A stretch of DNA of 35,101 nt from Deltaproteobacteria bacterium. GTDB taxonomy: Bacteria; Myxococcota_A; Polyangia; HGW-17. Position 1 is the stretch's first letter. The number at the start of each line of letters is the position of its first letter. Below the pieces are notes generated by a model. It was not told where the DNA came from. It did no database searches and saw only the letters and a program-made list of their open reading frames with translations. Below are positions 1-8,761 of the stretch, in pieces. The stretch covers positions 1 through 35,101 of the forward strand of contig JAQICJ010000044.1 of assembly GCA_027858615.1 (NCBI GenBank). The letters run 5' to 3'. Made by a program: the position numbers and the translations under genes.

Positions 1-2
1 GT

Positions 3-638
3 TTGGACGATACGGAAATGGCGACTGAAAGTTTGACCAGAAAAAAATACAGAAAAGTAGTTTCCCAGCAACTTCAATTGTTTTCCAGCCGAAAAAACTC
101 CATGAATTCCAGCCAAAGATCATTATATGATCAAATTATGTCCACTTTTGAAAAGAGTGTAAAAATTGAAGACAGAATGATTGCCGCTAACGGCAAAATG
201 ATGGAAATTGCTTCTTTCAAATTGAGACAATTCAAGCAAAGTGTTGAGGAAGAAAAGAAAAAGCTTGAACTCTACAATTCTCAATATTCAAGCTACAACA
301 ACAGAACTGGCAGATTGGCCGAATCAGTGTCTCAGAGCAGCCTCAGTAAAGTTGCAGGTAAATTCAAGAAAATTGTTATGGAAGCAGATCTGGGTCTGGT
401 AGATGTTTCCTGGTCAAAAAGAGCCAAAACCAGAACCAAGTGGGCCAATCTGGTTCGCGAATCCAGAAAAATTACTGATGAATTAAAACAAAGTTACTCT
501 TATGTTGTTAATAACAAAATAAAAATAGAAGAAAAAAAATACTCAGACCCCTTTGCTGCCAAAAAATCTACAGGGAAAAAGAAAGCTGCAGATACAGAAA
601 ATAAAAAGCCGAAGGCTGCAAAAGGAGACACTAAATGA
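3..638 (+). CDS. Lys-rich coiled-coil protein, 5'-truncated
   Basis: The gene runs in from the left edge, so its true start is not visible; the TTG at base 3 is only the first in-frame candidate and has no visible ribosome binding site. The 211 visible residues are strongly helical and charged. They hold a probable coiled coil around residues 60-105 and end in a Lys/Ala-rich tail (about residues 185-211). No signal peptide, membrane segment or catalytic motif is seen in the visible part. The stop overlaps the next start in an ATGA arrangement, and AAAGGAG at 621-627 serves the next gene, so the two are translationally coupled. I do not recognise the family. Its place in front of TPR and motor genes suggests an accessory part of the same machine, but that is inference from position only. 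Confidence 0.7.
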   Translation: MDDTEMATESLTRKKYRKVVSQQLQLFSSRKNSMNSSQRSLYDQIMSTFEKSVKIEDRMIAANGKMMEIASFKLRQFKQSVEEEKKKLELYNSQYSSYNNRTGRLAESVSQSSLSKVAGKFKKIVMEADLGLVDVSWSKRAKTRTKWANLVRESRKITDELKQSYSYVVNNKIKIEEKKYSDPFAAKKSTGKKKAADTENKKPKAAKGDTK

Positions 639-2722
639 ACAAAACACCCAGTAAGTTGATAGTTTGTTTGATTCTGGTGGTTGCTCTTCCGGCAGCGGCT
701 CAGAATAAAAAGAAAAAGACTGAAGACAGAAAAATATCTAAAGCTATTAAAAACCTTAGAGACGACTACAAATTTTTCAAACAGGGAGTTTTAAACTTCA
801 ATAATACCACTGAATATCTTGTTAAACGCAGTCGACGTAATGAAAGAATTTTCCTTGAAGAAAAACTGGAAGCCAAAACTGAAAAAGCCAAAGTTAAAGA
901 CATCATTGAAAGAGCCAAACTTTTAAAACTTCTTGAGGAGAAACTTAAAAAATATTCCAAATCCAAAGATCCCCTCTGGGTACCTGAGATTTTATGGAGA
1001 ACCGGTGTTCTTTATCACGAAATAGCTGAAGAATTAAATCTCTGGGTTTTTAATGAAGATGAAGAAACAGGCAAGGTCAAAAAATTTGATCCTGAATATG
1101 AAAAGATTCTCCAGAAAGCTTACAAATTGGGTAAAGGTGCTATTCGACCTGCTGATACCACTTTGGGAGTCAATCATTATCGCAAGAAAGCCGCAGATAA
1201 TCTAAAAAGACTGGTTACCGAATTTCCCCAGTTCAGGGCCATTGGTTCTGTTTATCATCTTTTGGCACGTCTTTATGAGAAGCCGCCTCTTTCTATTCAG
1301 GATATTGATAACAAAATGCCCGCCAAAGTATCTTTGGGGGCTGTTTGTTCCAATTGGCAATATCAGCCTTTCCAAAATGATTTTAAAGAATTTCTTAAAA
1401 ACAAGGGACAGGGTCTGTTAACTGCCGAGTCTGATAAAAATTATAAAAACTGGATGATCTACGATTTTCCCACAAATCTACCTTTTGATCTTTTTAAGAA
1501 TTGTCAGGCTGTAAATGGTTCAGTTCAATTTATCGGAACTGCCTGGGCAACTTTGGGTAAATTTCTGTCCAAGAAAACAATCGAATTCAAGCCTGTTAAT
1601 CCGGATGCCACAGAAGAAGAACAGATTAAGGTTAAATTGTTCAATCTGGCTATGACAAAATGGGCAGCTCTCAGTGCCTATAACAGAGCTTTGAGTTCTG
1701 ATTTCAAAGAATTATCCACCAGGGGTTATGTAGTCTATTTTGCTGGTTTGATGCTTTATCAAAACGAGATAAACCCTGCTCTGGCCATGAAATTATTCGA
1801 TCAGGTCATCGATATGGGACAGAATCAAGATGAAAATTCTCCCCACGAAGCTGCTATCAAATATATTGGGTTTTTGATGCAAGAAGAAAAAATCGACAGT
1901 TCCAAATACAATTGGACCAAACCCTATCCGGTAAAATGTGACGGTAAATGCCCCCTAAAAAAATTGCGGGTCTATTACAAAGATAAAATGCATAAACCCC
2001 ATGTAAAAAGAATCTGGCTGGGAGTGGCCGACTTTTTCAGGGGTCTTGAAGACAACAAGATCTACCAGAGATCCGAACAAGATCTGATCCATGCTTACAA
2101 TATCTACAGTTATATTTTTCGCAAAATGGATGTTGAAGGTGGCTGGAAATACAATCCGCGCAAAGCCGATATTTTTTGGAAGATGAGAGAGATCATCACT
2201 GAACAGATGCAAAATTATCGCTCTTTGCTAAAAGAAGTGAAAAGCAGGCGAGACATAAAAGAAATCAGAAATAAAATCAGTTTTTGGAGTAACAAAAAAA
2301 ATGCTCTTTCCCAATATGCTTTGAATACAGTATTTGCTCCGGGAGAAATCCAGAAATTCCTTACCAGCCATCAAAAATTTTTATCAAGAAACGCCATTAA
2401 AAAAATGAAGTTAAGGACAGTATCTCTTGATAAATTGCGAAAAGATATAGTAAATATCAAAAGTTATGCCCTGATTTCTTCAGGTGAGATTTTGGCAGAT
2501 CAGGCCAAGGATCTTTTTTTCCAATACCAAAAGGCAAAGGGAAGTCGCAAGGAAGAATTACGCAAACAGGCCAAGTCTGCGTTTGAGAAGGCTTATAAAT
2601 ATTTTTTGGGAATTATGGAAGAATACCCCAACAGTATTTACGAATACAATTCCATGATCCGAATCCTGGAATTTTATTGTGAACTGCCGGGAAGCAGTGA
2701 CGATTCAATCAGCAAAGACTAA
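635..2722 (+). CDS. Exported TPR-like protein, N-terminal part of a larger frame
   Basis: Residues 1-22 form a Sec signal peptide (hydrophobic core ending in an Ala-rich AAA/Q site), so the mature protein is periplasmic or outer-membrane associated. The rest is helical and rich in Lys, Tyr and aromatic residues spaced as in degenerate tetratricopeptide repeats. The start overlaps the stop of the previous gene and has AAAGGAG 7 bases upstream. The 695-residue product ends at a TAA (2720-2722). The reading frame continues without another stop for 3 kb into the next entry, so this is probably the N-terminal half of one protein of about 1,700 residues. Large TPR proteins next to a TPR lipoprotein and an aglR-type motor recall GltD/AgmU of the Myxococcus gliding machine. 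I cannot show homology from sequence alone. Confidence 0.75.
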   Translation: MNKTPSKLIVCLILVVALPAAAQNKKKKTEDRKISKAIKNLRDDYKFFKQGVLNFNNTTEYLVKRSRRNERIFLEEKLEAKTEKAKVKDIIERAKLLKLLEEKLKKYSKSKDPLWVPEILWRTGVLYHEIAEELNLWVFNEDEETGKVKKFDPEYEKILQKAYKLGKGAIRPADTTLGVNHYRKKAADNLKRLVTEFPQFRAIGSVYHLLARLYEKPPLSIQDIDNKMPAKVSLGAVCSNWQYQPFQNDFKEFLKNKGQGLLTAESDKNYKNWMIYDFPTNLPFDLFKNCQAVNGSVQFIGTAWATLGKFLSKKTIEFKPVNPDATEEEQIKVKLFNLAMTKWAALSAYNRALSSDFKELSTRGYVVYFAGLMLYQNEINPALAMKLFDQVIDMGQNQDENSPHEAAIKYIGFLMQEEKIDSSKYNWTKPYPVKCDGKCPLKKLRVYYKDKMHKPHVKRIWLGVADFFRGLEDNKIYQRSEQDLIHAYNIYSYIFRKMDVEGGWKYNPRKADIFWKMREIITEQMQNYRSLLKEVKSRRDIKEIRNKISFWSNKKNALSQYALNTVFAPGEIQKFLTSHQKFLSRNAIKKMKLRTVSLDKLRKDIVNIKSYALISSGEILADQAKDLFFQYQKAKGSRKEELRKQAKSAFEKAYKYFLGIMEEYPNSIYEYNSMIRILEFYCELPGSSDDSISKD

Positions 2723-2767
2723 ACGCTCAAAGAAAAAGAACCGGTTCCTTATTATTATTTCATTGAA

Positions 2768-5734
2768 TTGGCAACTGACAAAAAAACTGCAAAAAAGAAA
2801 ATTTATGAAGGACTGAAATGGGGACGAAAGGTCAGAGATTCCCATCTAGGTAACCAGTGGCGCAAAAATGCGGCAGCAGTTATCAACTACCTTTACATGG
2901 ATAAATTGGAATACAAAGATCCTGAATATCCTTTCGATCCTAAAAAAGAAGAATCGGTGCAATTTAAATTCAAACCCCAGGAAATTCCTGAAAATTACAG
3001 AAATTACATAACTGATGCTAAAATTTACATGAAGCTGTTTCCGGAAGATGAAAACTCCCCGGTGTTTTTATATAAAATTGCTAGAATATATTTGAAATAT
3101 CAACATCTTGAGGAGGCAAGGAAATATTATAAACAAATTCTTGAAGATTATTGCAGTAATGAAGTGGCTTATTCTGCCAGTTACGATATTTTTCTCACCT
3201 ATAAACACCAGTATTATCCTCCGGAAAAACAAACCGAATTCAAAGAAAAGAGAAATTCCGTTATTGCCGAATTGGAGAAAAAGAAATGTGGTGGGGATGA
3301 GAAACATCGAGAGCTTATGGATATGATAGCCAAACTCGAATTAAACGAGTTGGTGAGGACTTCCCGAAAAAGCTTTGATGAAGCCATGGAAGCAAAAGAA
3401 AAGAAAAATAATGATCCTGAAAAGTGGAAAAAAGCTTTGGCCCACTATGAGGTTCTGGTTAAAAAAATTCTCAATCAGAAACCAAAAAATGAAGAAGAAA
3501 AAGCAGAAAGATTTCGCAATCTTTTTGGAATTTATTGGAATACTTATCTCGCCAAAAAGGAACTTGGCGATTTCAAAGGTGCTATAGAGACCCTTGAAAC
3601 TATCAAAAGAAAAAAAGATGTTTTTGCCGTAGCCGAAAACAAAGGATATAAAGAAATCATCTATTACGAGCTTGCTGAAGCATATACTCGAGCTTTTGAC
3701 GACAAAAATGCCATCCTCATGTGGAGAGAACTGGCTAAAACAGGACCAAAGGGAACCTGGAAAATCAGAAAAGATGACAAAGTCAAAAAAACAAAAAGCA
3801 GTCAGTTCAAATTCATGGCCGAAGAGAAGATATTCTGGATTTACAAGGCGAGAGGCAAGGAATACAAGCAGGAAATGATGGAACAGGGGAAAAAGCTGGT
3901 TGATATCTTTGATATCGGCAAAAGGCAATATCAAACCAAATTTACAATTCCCGAAAAGGATGCTTACGAAAAACTGGCAACTCAAATTAATGTCAAAAAA
4001 GATGAAGTAGATAAATATTTCAAAGTATTTTGGAATTGCGATTCTGGTAATTGCCAAGCGACTGTAACTGATAAAAAAATATATTATCAGGAAATGATGT
4101 TTGATCTTGAATTGAGTGATGCCTTCGAAGGTAGAGTTTCCACCATTACTCTTAAAAATGCCCTCAAGGAAGTAGAAAAGATGGAGGATATTTACAACAG
4201 ATATCTGCCTCTTTCCAAAATATTCACCGAAAAAACCAAAGATGGCAAAAAAATCTATCTGACTGCAAGTAAATATGAATCCATGTGGAAAAAAAGATTG
4301 AATCTGATCTATCAGAAAGCTTCAATCTGGAACAGAATTGTTGAAAAAAGCAGACCTGGTTCTGCAAGTTGGACTCAAGCCAAGGAAGAATATTCCAAAT
4401 ATCTTGAACAATACAAAAAATTGTATGAAAAGAATTTCAGTGCCCAGCCTCAGTTGAATCCAGGTTATGCAGTTATTTACTATGGGGAGGCTTTGATTAA
4501 ATTCATCAATGAAGAATATCAAACCGTGCAAGATCCCTTCCCCAAAAAACAGCCCCAGGCTATTGGTTTATATCAGGATGCCCAGCTTGAACTGATTGAA
4601 TTGCAAAAAAAGGTTTCCGGACAGAGTGAAACCTTGCAAAAACAGGTTAAGAAACTCAATGAAAAACTGGAAAAAGCAAAACAGCAGTATATAAATGAAA
4701 TTAAAGAATTTATCGATGCTCTTCAGAAGATTCAGGCACATCAAAATAAATCCAAGGTTCTTTCTCAGAAAGATTTGCTCAAATATTACAATCGCTTCAA
4801 AAAATACAATAAAAAATACCCAAATTTTATCAAAGATTTACAAAAAGTTGGGTTTCAGAAAGCACTGACCAAGCTTATTCTTTCCCAAAAAGACATCAAA
4901 AATTATCAGAAGCAGATTCAAAAATTATCAGGAAATTTTTCCAAGGATTATCCCAAACAGACCAAAAAATACATGGACAAATTTCTGCCCAAAATGAAAA
5001 AGGCATTGGCAGAGTTGAAGAAACAATACAGTGAAAATCCTGTGGCCTTAATTGATCAACTTGAAAAAACCTACAAAAAACTGGTGAAGATCACAAAAAC
5101 CAAGCCCCAGTTAACCTTTGCAGATTTGCAGCAAATACTGCAGCCTCTCGGTCAGATGGCTATTCTCAGTATAATGTTGCCCTCAAATAATGCACTGGCC
5201 TTAACCTACAATGTATCCCAGTCAGTTAAGAACAGGGCTGACAGTTACAGTTGGTATAAAGAGCAAAAGGGTTATCTCAGAAAACAAGTTGCCAAAATCA
5301 AAGCTGATCTGTTGGCTTTGAAGATGAGACTTCTCAGATATGGGATTAAATTTTTCAAAGATGCCCCTTACCTGGAAAAATTAAGCAAAGTTGAATATCA
5401 AGAAAATCCTGATGCCAAACTTAAGGAAGCTGGATGTCCCAAGGTATCAAAAAAAGAAGATCTTCAATGTTTTCTTGATTACAAACGCAAGACTTATTAC
5501 CAGAGAAGCTACACCTTGAAAGAAGGCAACAAAACAGTTGAAAAGGAGATAATTCCCCTTGATAAGTTGAAATTCGAATATACAAAAACCTACGAAGAAC
5601 TTCACAAAATTGTGAAAAACGAGAATGTTAGCAGCAAACACATTATTGAAGCCTATGAAAACTACCATAAAATTATTTCTGAAGGTAAGGGGTTCGGTGA
5701 TATTTACGAACCTAAACTCGAATTGGTTAAATAA
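2768..5734 (+). CDS. TPR-like/coiled-coil protein, C-terminal part of the same frame
   Basis: This frame is in phase with the gene ending at 2722; the 15 codons between them (2723-2767) are open. The first start-like codon is a TTG at 2768 with no Shine-Dalgarno sequence before it, and the first ATG (2897) also lacks one. The protein has no signal peptide, odd for a partner of exported proteins but expected if it is the C-terminal half of the upstream product. Early parts (about residues 70-130 and 240-330) look like TPR helices, and a clear coiled coil lies around residues 610-660. The rest is Lys/Tyr-rich helix. Either a nonsense mutation or sequence error split a single gene, or it is a separate poorly initiated gene. 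I favour the first. Function is unknown beyond a likely periplasmic scaffold. Confidence 0.7.
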   Translation: MATDKKTAKKKIYEGLKWGRKVRDSHLGNQWRKNAAAVINYLYMDKLEYKDPEYPFDPKKEESVQFKFKPQEIPENYRNYITDAKIYMKLFPEDENSPVFLYKIARIYLKYQHLEEARKYYKQILEDYCSNEVAYSASYDIFLTYKHQYYPPEKQTEFKEKRNSVIAELEKKKCGGDEKHRELMDMIAKLELNELVRTSRKSFDEAMEAKEKKNNDPEKWKKALAHYEVLVKKILNQKPKNEEEKAERFRNLFGIYWNTYLAKKELGDFKGAIETLETIKRKKDVFAVAENKGYKEIIYYELAEAYTRAFDDKNAILMWRELAKTGPKGTWKIRKDDKVKKTKSSQFKFMAEEKIFWIYKARGKEYKQEMMEQGKKLVDIFDIGKRQYQTKFTIPEKDAYEKLATQINVKKDEVDKYFKVFWNCDSGNCQATVTDKKIYYQEMMFDLELSDAFEGRVSTITLKNALKEVEKMEDIYNRYLPLSKIFTEKTKDGKKIYLTASKYESMWKKRLNLIYQKASIWNRIVEKSRPGSASWTQAKEEYSKYLEQYKKLYEKNFSAQPQLNPGYAVIYYGEALIKFINEEYQTVQDPFPKKQPQAIGLYQDAQLELIELQKKVSGQSETLQKQVKKLNEKLEKAKQQYINEIKEFIDALQKIQAHQNKSKVLSQKDLLKYYNRFKKYNKKYPNFIKDLQKVGFQKALTKLILSQKDIKNYQKQIQKLSGNFSKDYPKQTKKYMDKFLPKMKKALAELKKQYSENPVALIDQLEKTYKKLVKITKTKPQLTFADLQQILQPLGQMAILSIMLPSNNALALTYNVSQSVKNRADSYSWYKEQKGYLRKQVAKIKADLLALKMRLLRYGIKFFKDAPYLEKLSKVEYQENPDAKLKEAGCPKVSKKEDLQCFLDYKRKTYYQRSYTLKEGNKTVEKEIIPLDKLKFEYTKTYEELHKIVKNENVSSKHIIEAYENYHKIISEGKGFGDIYEPKLELVK

Positions 5735-5767
5735 TCCTTTGCTCCTGATTTCGCTCCTGGTGTTAAT

Positions 5768-6904
5768 ATGAAACTGTATAAACTCAAATCAAATCTCTTG
5801 ATTATCTTGGCCATTGCTTTCATTTCCCTTTTTGCAATTGGTTGTAAATCCAAAAAAAAGGGAAAGACTGTTCCGGACAGCAAGACTGATAAAACTGAAA
5901 AACAAGCGGCCAAGAAAGATAATTCAAATACTTCAAACGGACAACAAGGTCAGGATAATTCTCAGACAAAATCAGCCGATAAACTAGAAAAAGATCAGAC
6001 TCTCAGCAAAACAGATGGTAAAGAGGCGGACAGTTCAAACAAAAAAACCGGTGAGCAAAGCAAAGTTGACAAAAAAATCAGCAAAGAGCAGGAATTAAAG
6101 GAACAACTCAGAAAAGATCTGAAAACAGCCCGTTCACTTCTGGAAAAAGGCGATAAAAGTTCTCTCGAAAAAGCAATAAAGCTTTGCAGCAAGATTCTCG
6201 AGGTAAACTACAGCCATGTTGAAACAGTTCAAATTATAGCCAGAGCCGAGTTTCAACTGGAAAGATACGGTAAGATGCTTACTGCTCTTGAAAGAATCAA
6301 AGAAATTCGTAAAAAGATGAATCCTCCTACCAAACCAACAGGTTTTTATCATCTGCTCAAAGGACGTTATCACTTGAAGTTAGCCCGAGAGTACAGAAAA
6401 AAAGGATTTTTGCTGAAAAGTGAATCCCAAATGGCTCAAGCCAAAAAGGAATTTGCTGCCAAAACAGCTTCTGAATTGCCTATGGTCAAGTTTATCAAGG
6501 GAAGTCTGGCTCTCGAAAGAGGAGAATACCAAAAAGGTCTTCGTCTTTTGGAAAGTGCTGATCAGTCTAATGCAGCCAAAATCAAAAACAATTGGAAATT
6601 CCAGCTTAATCTCAGTGTTGCTTATTTGAAAACCGGCAATTATGTCAAGGCTGAGAAAAAGTTGAAATATATACTCAATACCTTGAATTCCAAGTGCTAT
6701 AATTGTCATTATAATTTGGCTCTCATCTATTCCATGTGGGACAAGGTACCTGATTTGGGCAACCTTTCCAACAGGGACAGAGCCGATCTGGCAATTAAAC
6801 ATGCAAGCAAATATATCTCATATCTACGTCGCGAAAAAAGCAGAAACAAACATCTGGAAAAAATTCTGCTTAGTTGGATAAAAAAGGCAAAAAGCAAAAA
6901 ATAG
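5768..6904 (+). CDS. TPR lipoprotein, GltE-like
   Basis: The first 26 residues form a lipoprotein signal ending in a lipobox with the acylated Cys at position 26, followed by Lys residues and no Asp at +2. Outer-membrane anchoring is therefore expected. Residues 28-110 are a low-complexity Lys/Asp/Gln/Ser linker. Residues about 115-375 are helical pairs with TPR spacing, including a Cys-x2-Cys near residue 315. The gene starts 33 bases after the giant TPR frame and the next gene begins 8 bases after its stop, so they share a transcript. A TPR lipoprotein in this position fits the GltE component of Myxococcus gliding complexes, which as I recall is a TPR lipoprotein beside GltD. The name is tentative; the lipoprotein and TPR calls are firm. 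Confidence 0.75.
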   Translation: MKLYKLKSNLLIILAIAFISLFAIGCKSKKKGKTVPDSKTDKTEKQAAKKDNSNTSNGQQGQDNSQTKSADKLEKDQTLSKTDGKEADSSNKKTGEQSKVDKKISKEQELKEQLRKDLKTARSLLEKGDKSSLEKAIKLCSKILEVNYSHVETVQIIARAEFQLERYGKMLTALERIKEIRKKMNPPTKPTGFYHLLKGRYHLKLAREYRKKGFLLKSESQMAQAKKEFAAKTASELPMVKFIKGSLALERGEYQKGLRLLESADQSNAAKIKNNWKFQLNLSVAYLKTGNYVKAEKKLKYILNTLNSKCYNCHYNLALIYSMWDKVPDLGNLSNRDRADLAIKHASKYISYLRREKSRNKHLEKILLSWIKKAKSKK

Positions 6905-6912
6905 GTAATTTT

Positions 6913-7152
6913 ATGTTTAAAAAAATTATATTTTCACTTACACTGTTGGCATTATCGGGAATGTGTTTCAATCTGCCCCAGGTTCATGCCCAATCAAATG
7001 ATGCAATTGAGGTTCAGATCCCTAAACCTAAATTTGAAATTTTTCGTGCTTGGGAATACAGTAGTTTTTGGAAATGGGACGAAAAAGACCCCAGGTTTTT
7101 TCGAGATTTTTTAATAAAAATACATAATTCCCTTTCTTCAGGACCATTTTAA
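6913..7152 (+). CDS. Small exported protein (CglF/GltF-like?)
   Basis: The chosen ATG at 6913 gives 79 residues with a textbook signal peptide (positive n-region, hydrophobic core, cleavage after VHA near residue 26). An upstream TTG at 6874 would place extra charged residues before the signal and overlap the previous gene, so I reject it. The mature part is only about 53 residues, rich in Phe and Trp. It ends in a segment with Phe-Arg-Asp at 63-65 followed by F-L-x5-S. The 84-residue exported protein at 33488, in front of the FHA gene, has a very similar ending. Small exported proteins (CglE, CglF, GltF) belong to the Myxococcus gliding machinery. The assignment rests on size, export signal and context, not on proven homology. 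Confidence 0.7.
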   Translation: MFKKIIFSLTLLALSGMCFNLPQVHAQSNDAIEVQIPKPKFEIFRAWEYSSFWKWDEKDPRFFRDFLIKIHNSLSSGPF

Positions 7153-7191
7153 AGAAAGTTGCTGTTTTTTTGTTTTAAAGTTCCACAAAAT

Positions 7192-7203
7192 AGGTTATAA
7201 CCT
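7192..7203. promoter_or_regulatory. Perfect 12-bp palindrome AGGTTATAACCT upstream of aglR
   Basis: The palindrome lies 144 bases before the aglR-like start. An identical copy stands upstream of the gltJ-like gene at 16221-16232. The core TATAAC also resembles a -10 box, so it could be an operator overlapping a promoter or simply a promoter element. Confidence 0.45.
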
Positions 7204-7332
7204 AGCCCGAGATATGAGAAGGAGATTTTCTTTCATTTCTTTATTGATTTAACCAAGATTATTTTGTAGTAATTTAATATTAATTTTTTAACGATATTTT
7301 TTTTCATTAACCCGGGCATCATGGCCCAATAC

Positions 7333-7337
7333 GGAGG
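7333..7337 (+). promoter_or_regulatory. Strong ribosome binding site for aglR
   Basis: GGAGG lies 9 bases before the ATG at 7347, stronger than the sites of the upstream genes. It fixes the start of the channel subunit. Confidence 0.7.
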
Positions 7338-7346
7338 AATAATAAT

Positions 7347-7982
7347 ATGAGCGGTCTAGCAAAAGCATTTGTAGACGGTGGTGAATTTATGTACGTAATC
7401 CTTTTTGCATCTGCATTCGGAATTGCAATCATCATCGAGAGAGCAATCTTTCTCCTTTTCAGGTACAACATCAACGCAGAAGCATTCATGAGTCAAATTA
7501 TGCAATTAGTTGGCTCCAATAATATAGATCAGGCCATCAAGCTTTGTAATGCAGCTCCTACTGCAGCTCTTCCCAGAGTTATCAAGGCTGGCCTTACCAA
7601 ATACAGTGAAGGCCCAATGGCTGTATCAGCAGCAATTGAAGAAGCAAAACTGGAAGTTGGTCCTGAAGTATCCAAAAGAACTCCTGCTCTCCAGGGTGTA
7701 GCCAACATTGCTACTCTTTGTGGACTGCTTGGTACTATTCTTGGTATGATCCAGGCTTTTGATGCTCTTGGTACAGCAACTCCCGAAAACAGAAGTGCTG
7801 TTCTTTCACATGGTATTGCTGTTGCGATGAACACAACTGCTTTTGGACTTATTGTTGCAGTTCCCTGTCTTACCGGCCATCTTCTTCTCATGGGCTTCAC
7901 CAAGAAAATTCTCAACGACGTAGAACTTTTCTCTACCAAACTTGACAACTATCTTGCCAGAAGACTCAGCAGAGCCAGATAA
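7347..7982 (+). CDS. aglR: MotA/TolQ/ExbB proton channel, AglR-like
   Basis: This 211-residue inner-membrane protein has the three-helix layout of the TolQ/ExbB/MotA family: helix 1 at about 14-36, a cytoplasmic domain, then helices at about 117-139 and 155-183. The Gly-rich segment around 126-133 (GLLGT) and the Asn-Thr-Thr-Ala-Phe-Gly stretch at 162-167 are typical of helices 2 and 3, which line the ion path. In this family a pentamer surrounds a dimer of TolR-like subunits and turns proton flow into motion or energy for the outer membrane. Two TolR-like genes follow directly, matching the aglR-aglQ-aglS motor of Myxococcus gliding. No tolA, tolB, pal or tonB gene is near, and gltJ- and gltG-like genes share the window. 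I therefore prefer AglR over TolQ or ExbB. Confidence 0.8.
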   Translation: MSGLAKAFVDGGEFMYVILFASAFGIAIIIERAIFLLFRYNINAEAFMSQIMQLVGSNNIDQAIKLCNAAPTAALPRVIKAGLTKYSEGPMAVSAAIEEAKLEVGPEVSKRTPALQGVANIATLCGLLGTILGMIQAFDALGTATPENRSAVLSHGIAVAMNTTAFGLIVAVPCLTGHLLLMGFTKKILNDVELFSTKLDNYLARRLSRAR

Positions 7983-7985
7983 GGC

Positions 7986-8050
7986 ATAAACAAATTACCT
8001 TTGTTTATAATTAATAAATTTACCGATTTCTGTCATTGGGAAATCGGTAA
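7986..8050 (+). promoter_or_regulatory. Two tandem perfect hairpins between motor genes
   Basis: First stem: 7986-7994 pairs perfectly with 8000-8008 (9 bp, 5-base loop). Second stem: 8020-8030 pairs perfectly with 8040-8050 (11 bp, 9-base loop). Neither is followed by a T-run, so a full intrinsic terminator is unlikely. They more likely act as an RNA-stability or processing element that sets different levels of channel and partner subunits. Confidence 0.5.
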
Positions 8051-8080
8051 GCTTCAAACATGAAGTTAAGGAGATCTTAA

Positions 8081-8707
8081 ATGGCAAAATTCGAATTAGA
8101 AGATGATTTGGAAGACATCAATTTAATGCCGATTATGAATCTGCTTTGTTTGCTTATTCCTTTTCTTCTCCTGAGTGCACAGTTTATTCAGATTGGTATC
8201 ATTCTGGTTGATACACCTCGTAAGTCGCGTGTAAAGGATAAGAAAAAGAAAAAAGACAAGAAAGTCATGGGTCTTGTTATAGATATCACCCAAGAGGGAT
8301 ACTATGTATCCACCAAAAAGGGTTCTGTTTGTCCTGAACGCAAAAATAACGGGCAACCTTGTATTGCGGTAGTTCATGCTGGTGGTGAAAAGAAGTACAT
8401 GTATGATAAATTGCAAAAGTATCTTTACACCAAATTGTACAAACCAAACTACAAAAGCAATCGTGACAAGAAAGATGGAACTTTTGTCGATTGGGGCAAA
8501 GTAACCATCCGACCTCAGGATCAGATTGAGTATGATGTAGTTATCAATACTCTTGATGCTGCCAGAGAATTGCCCAACGAAGCCAAAGGTGAACTTGAGG
8601 GCTTGGAAAGTGGCAGTCTTGTTTGCAGTTTCAAGAAACCGCAAGGCAAAAAAGAGTGGGAATTACGTGGCAATTGCATGTTTCCCCTGGCCGCACTCGG
8701 TCGCTAG
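8081..8707 (+). CDS. ExbD/TolR-like motor subunit with Asn in place of the ion-binding Asp
   Basis: The protein (208 residues) has a short acidic N-terminus, one transmembrane helix at about 15-40 and a periplasmic domain, as in ExbD/TolR/AglQ/AglS. In that family a conserved Asp in the helix binds the proton. Here the equivalent position in the Met-Pro-Ile-Met-x-Leu segment is Asn20, so this subunit probably cannot carry the proton by itself. After the helix comes a Lys-rich stretch and then a periplasmic domain of about 130 residues with two Cys (near 82 and 91). AAGGAG lies 7 bases upstream of the ATG. The next gene encodes a second family member that keeps the Asp, so the pair probably works together. 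I cannot say which is AglQ and which AglS, so no symbol is given. Confidence 0.75.
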   Translation: MAKFELEDDLEDINLMPIMNLLCLLIPFLLLSAQFIQIGIILVDTPRKSRVKDKKKKKDKKVMGLVIDITQEGYYVSTKKGSVCPERKNNGQPCIAVVHAGGEKKYMYDKLQKYLYTKLYKPNYKSNRDKKDGTFVDWGKVTIRPQDQIEYDVVINTLDAARELPNEAKGELEGLESGSLVCSFKKPQGKKEWELRGNCMFPLAALGR

Positions 8708-8761
8708 TTCCAGATCAAGTTATAATAATCCCGAGCAGGCTTAATCAAAGGAGCTGATTTA

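Noticed and set aside
2720-2722. Selenocysteine-type recoding of the internal stop
   Set aside because: The stop is TAA, not TGA, and no hairpin of SECIS type is evident after it.
3341-4057. 238-residue frame on the minus strand
   Set aside because: Antisense of the TPR-like gene; Phe/Ile-rich composition mirrors Lys/Glu codons of the real strand and no start signal is seen.
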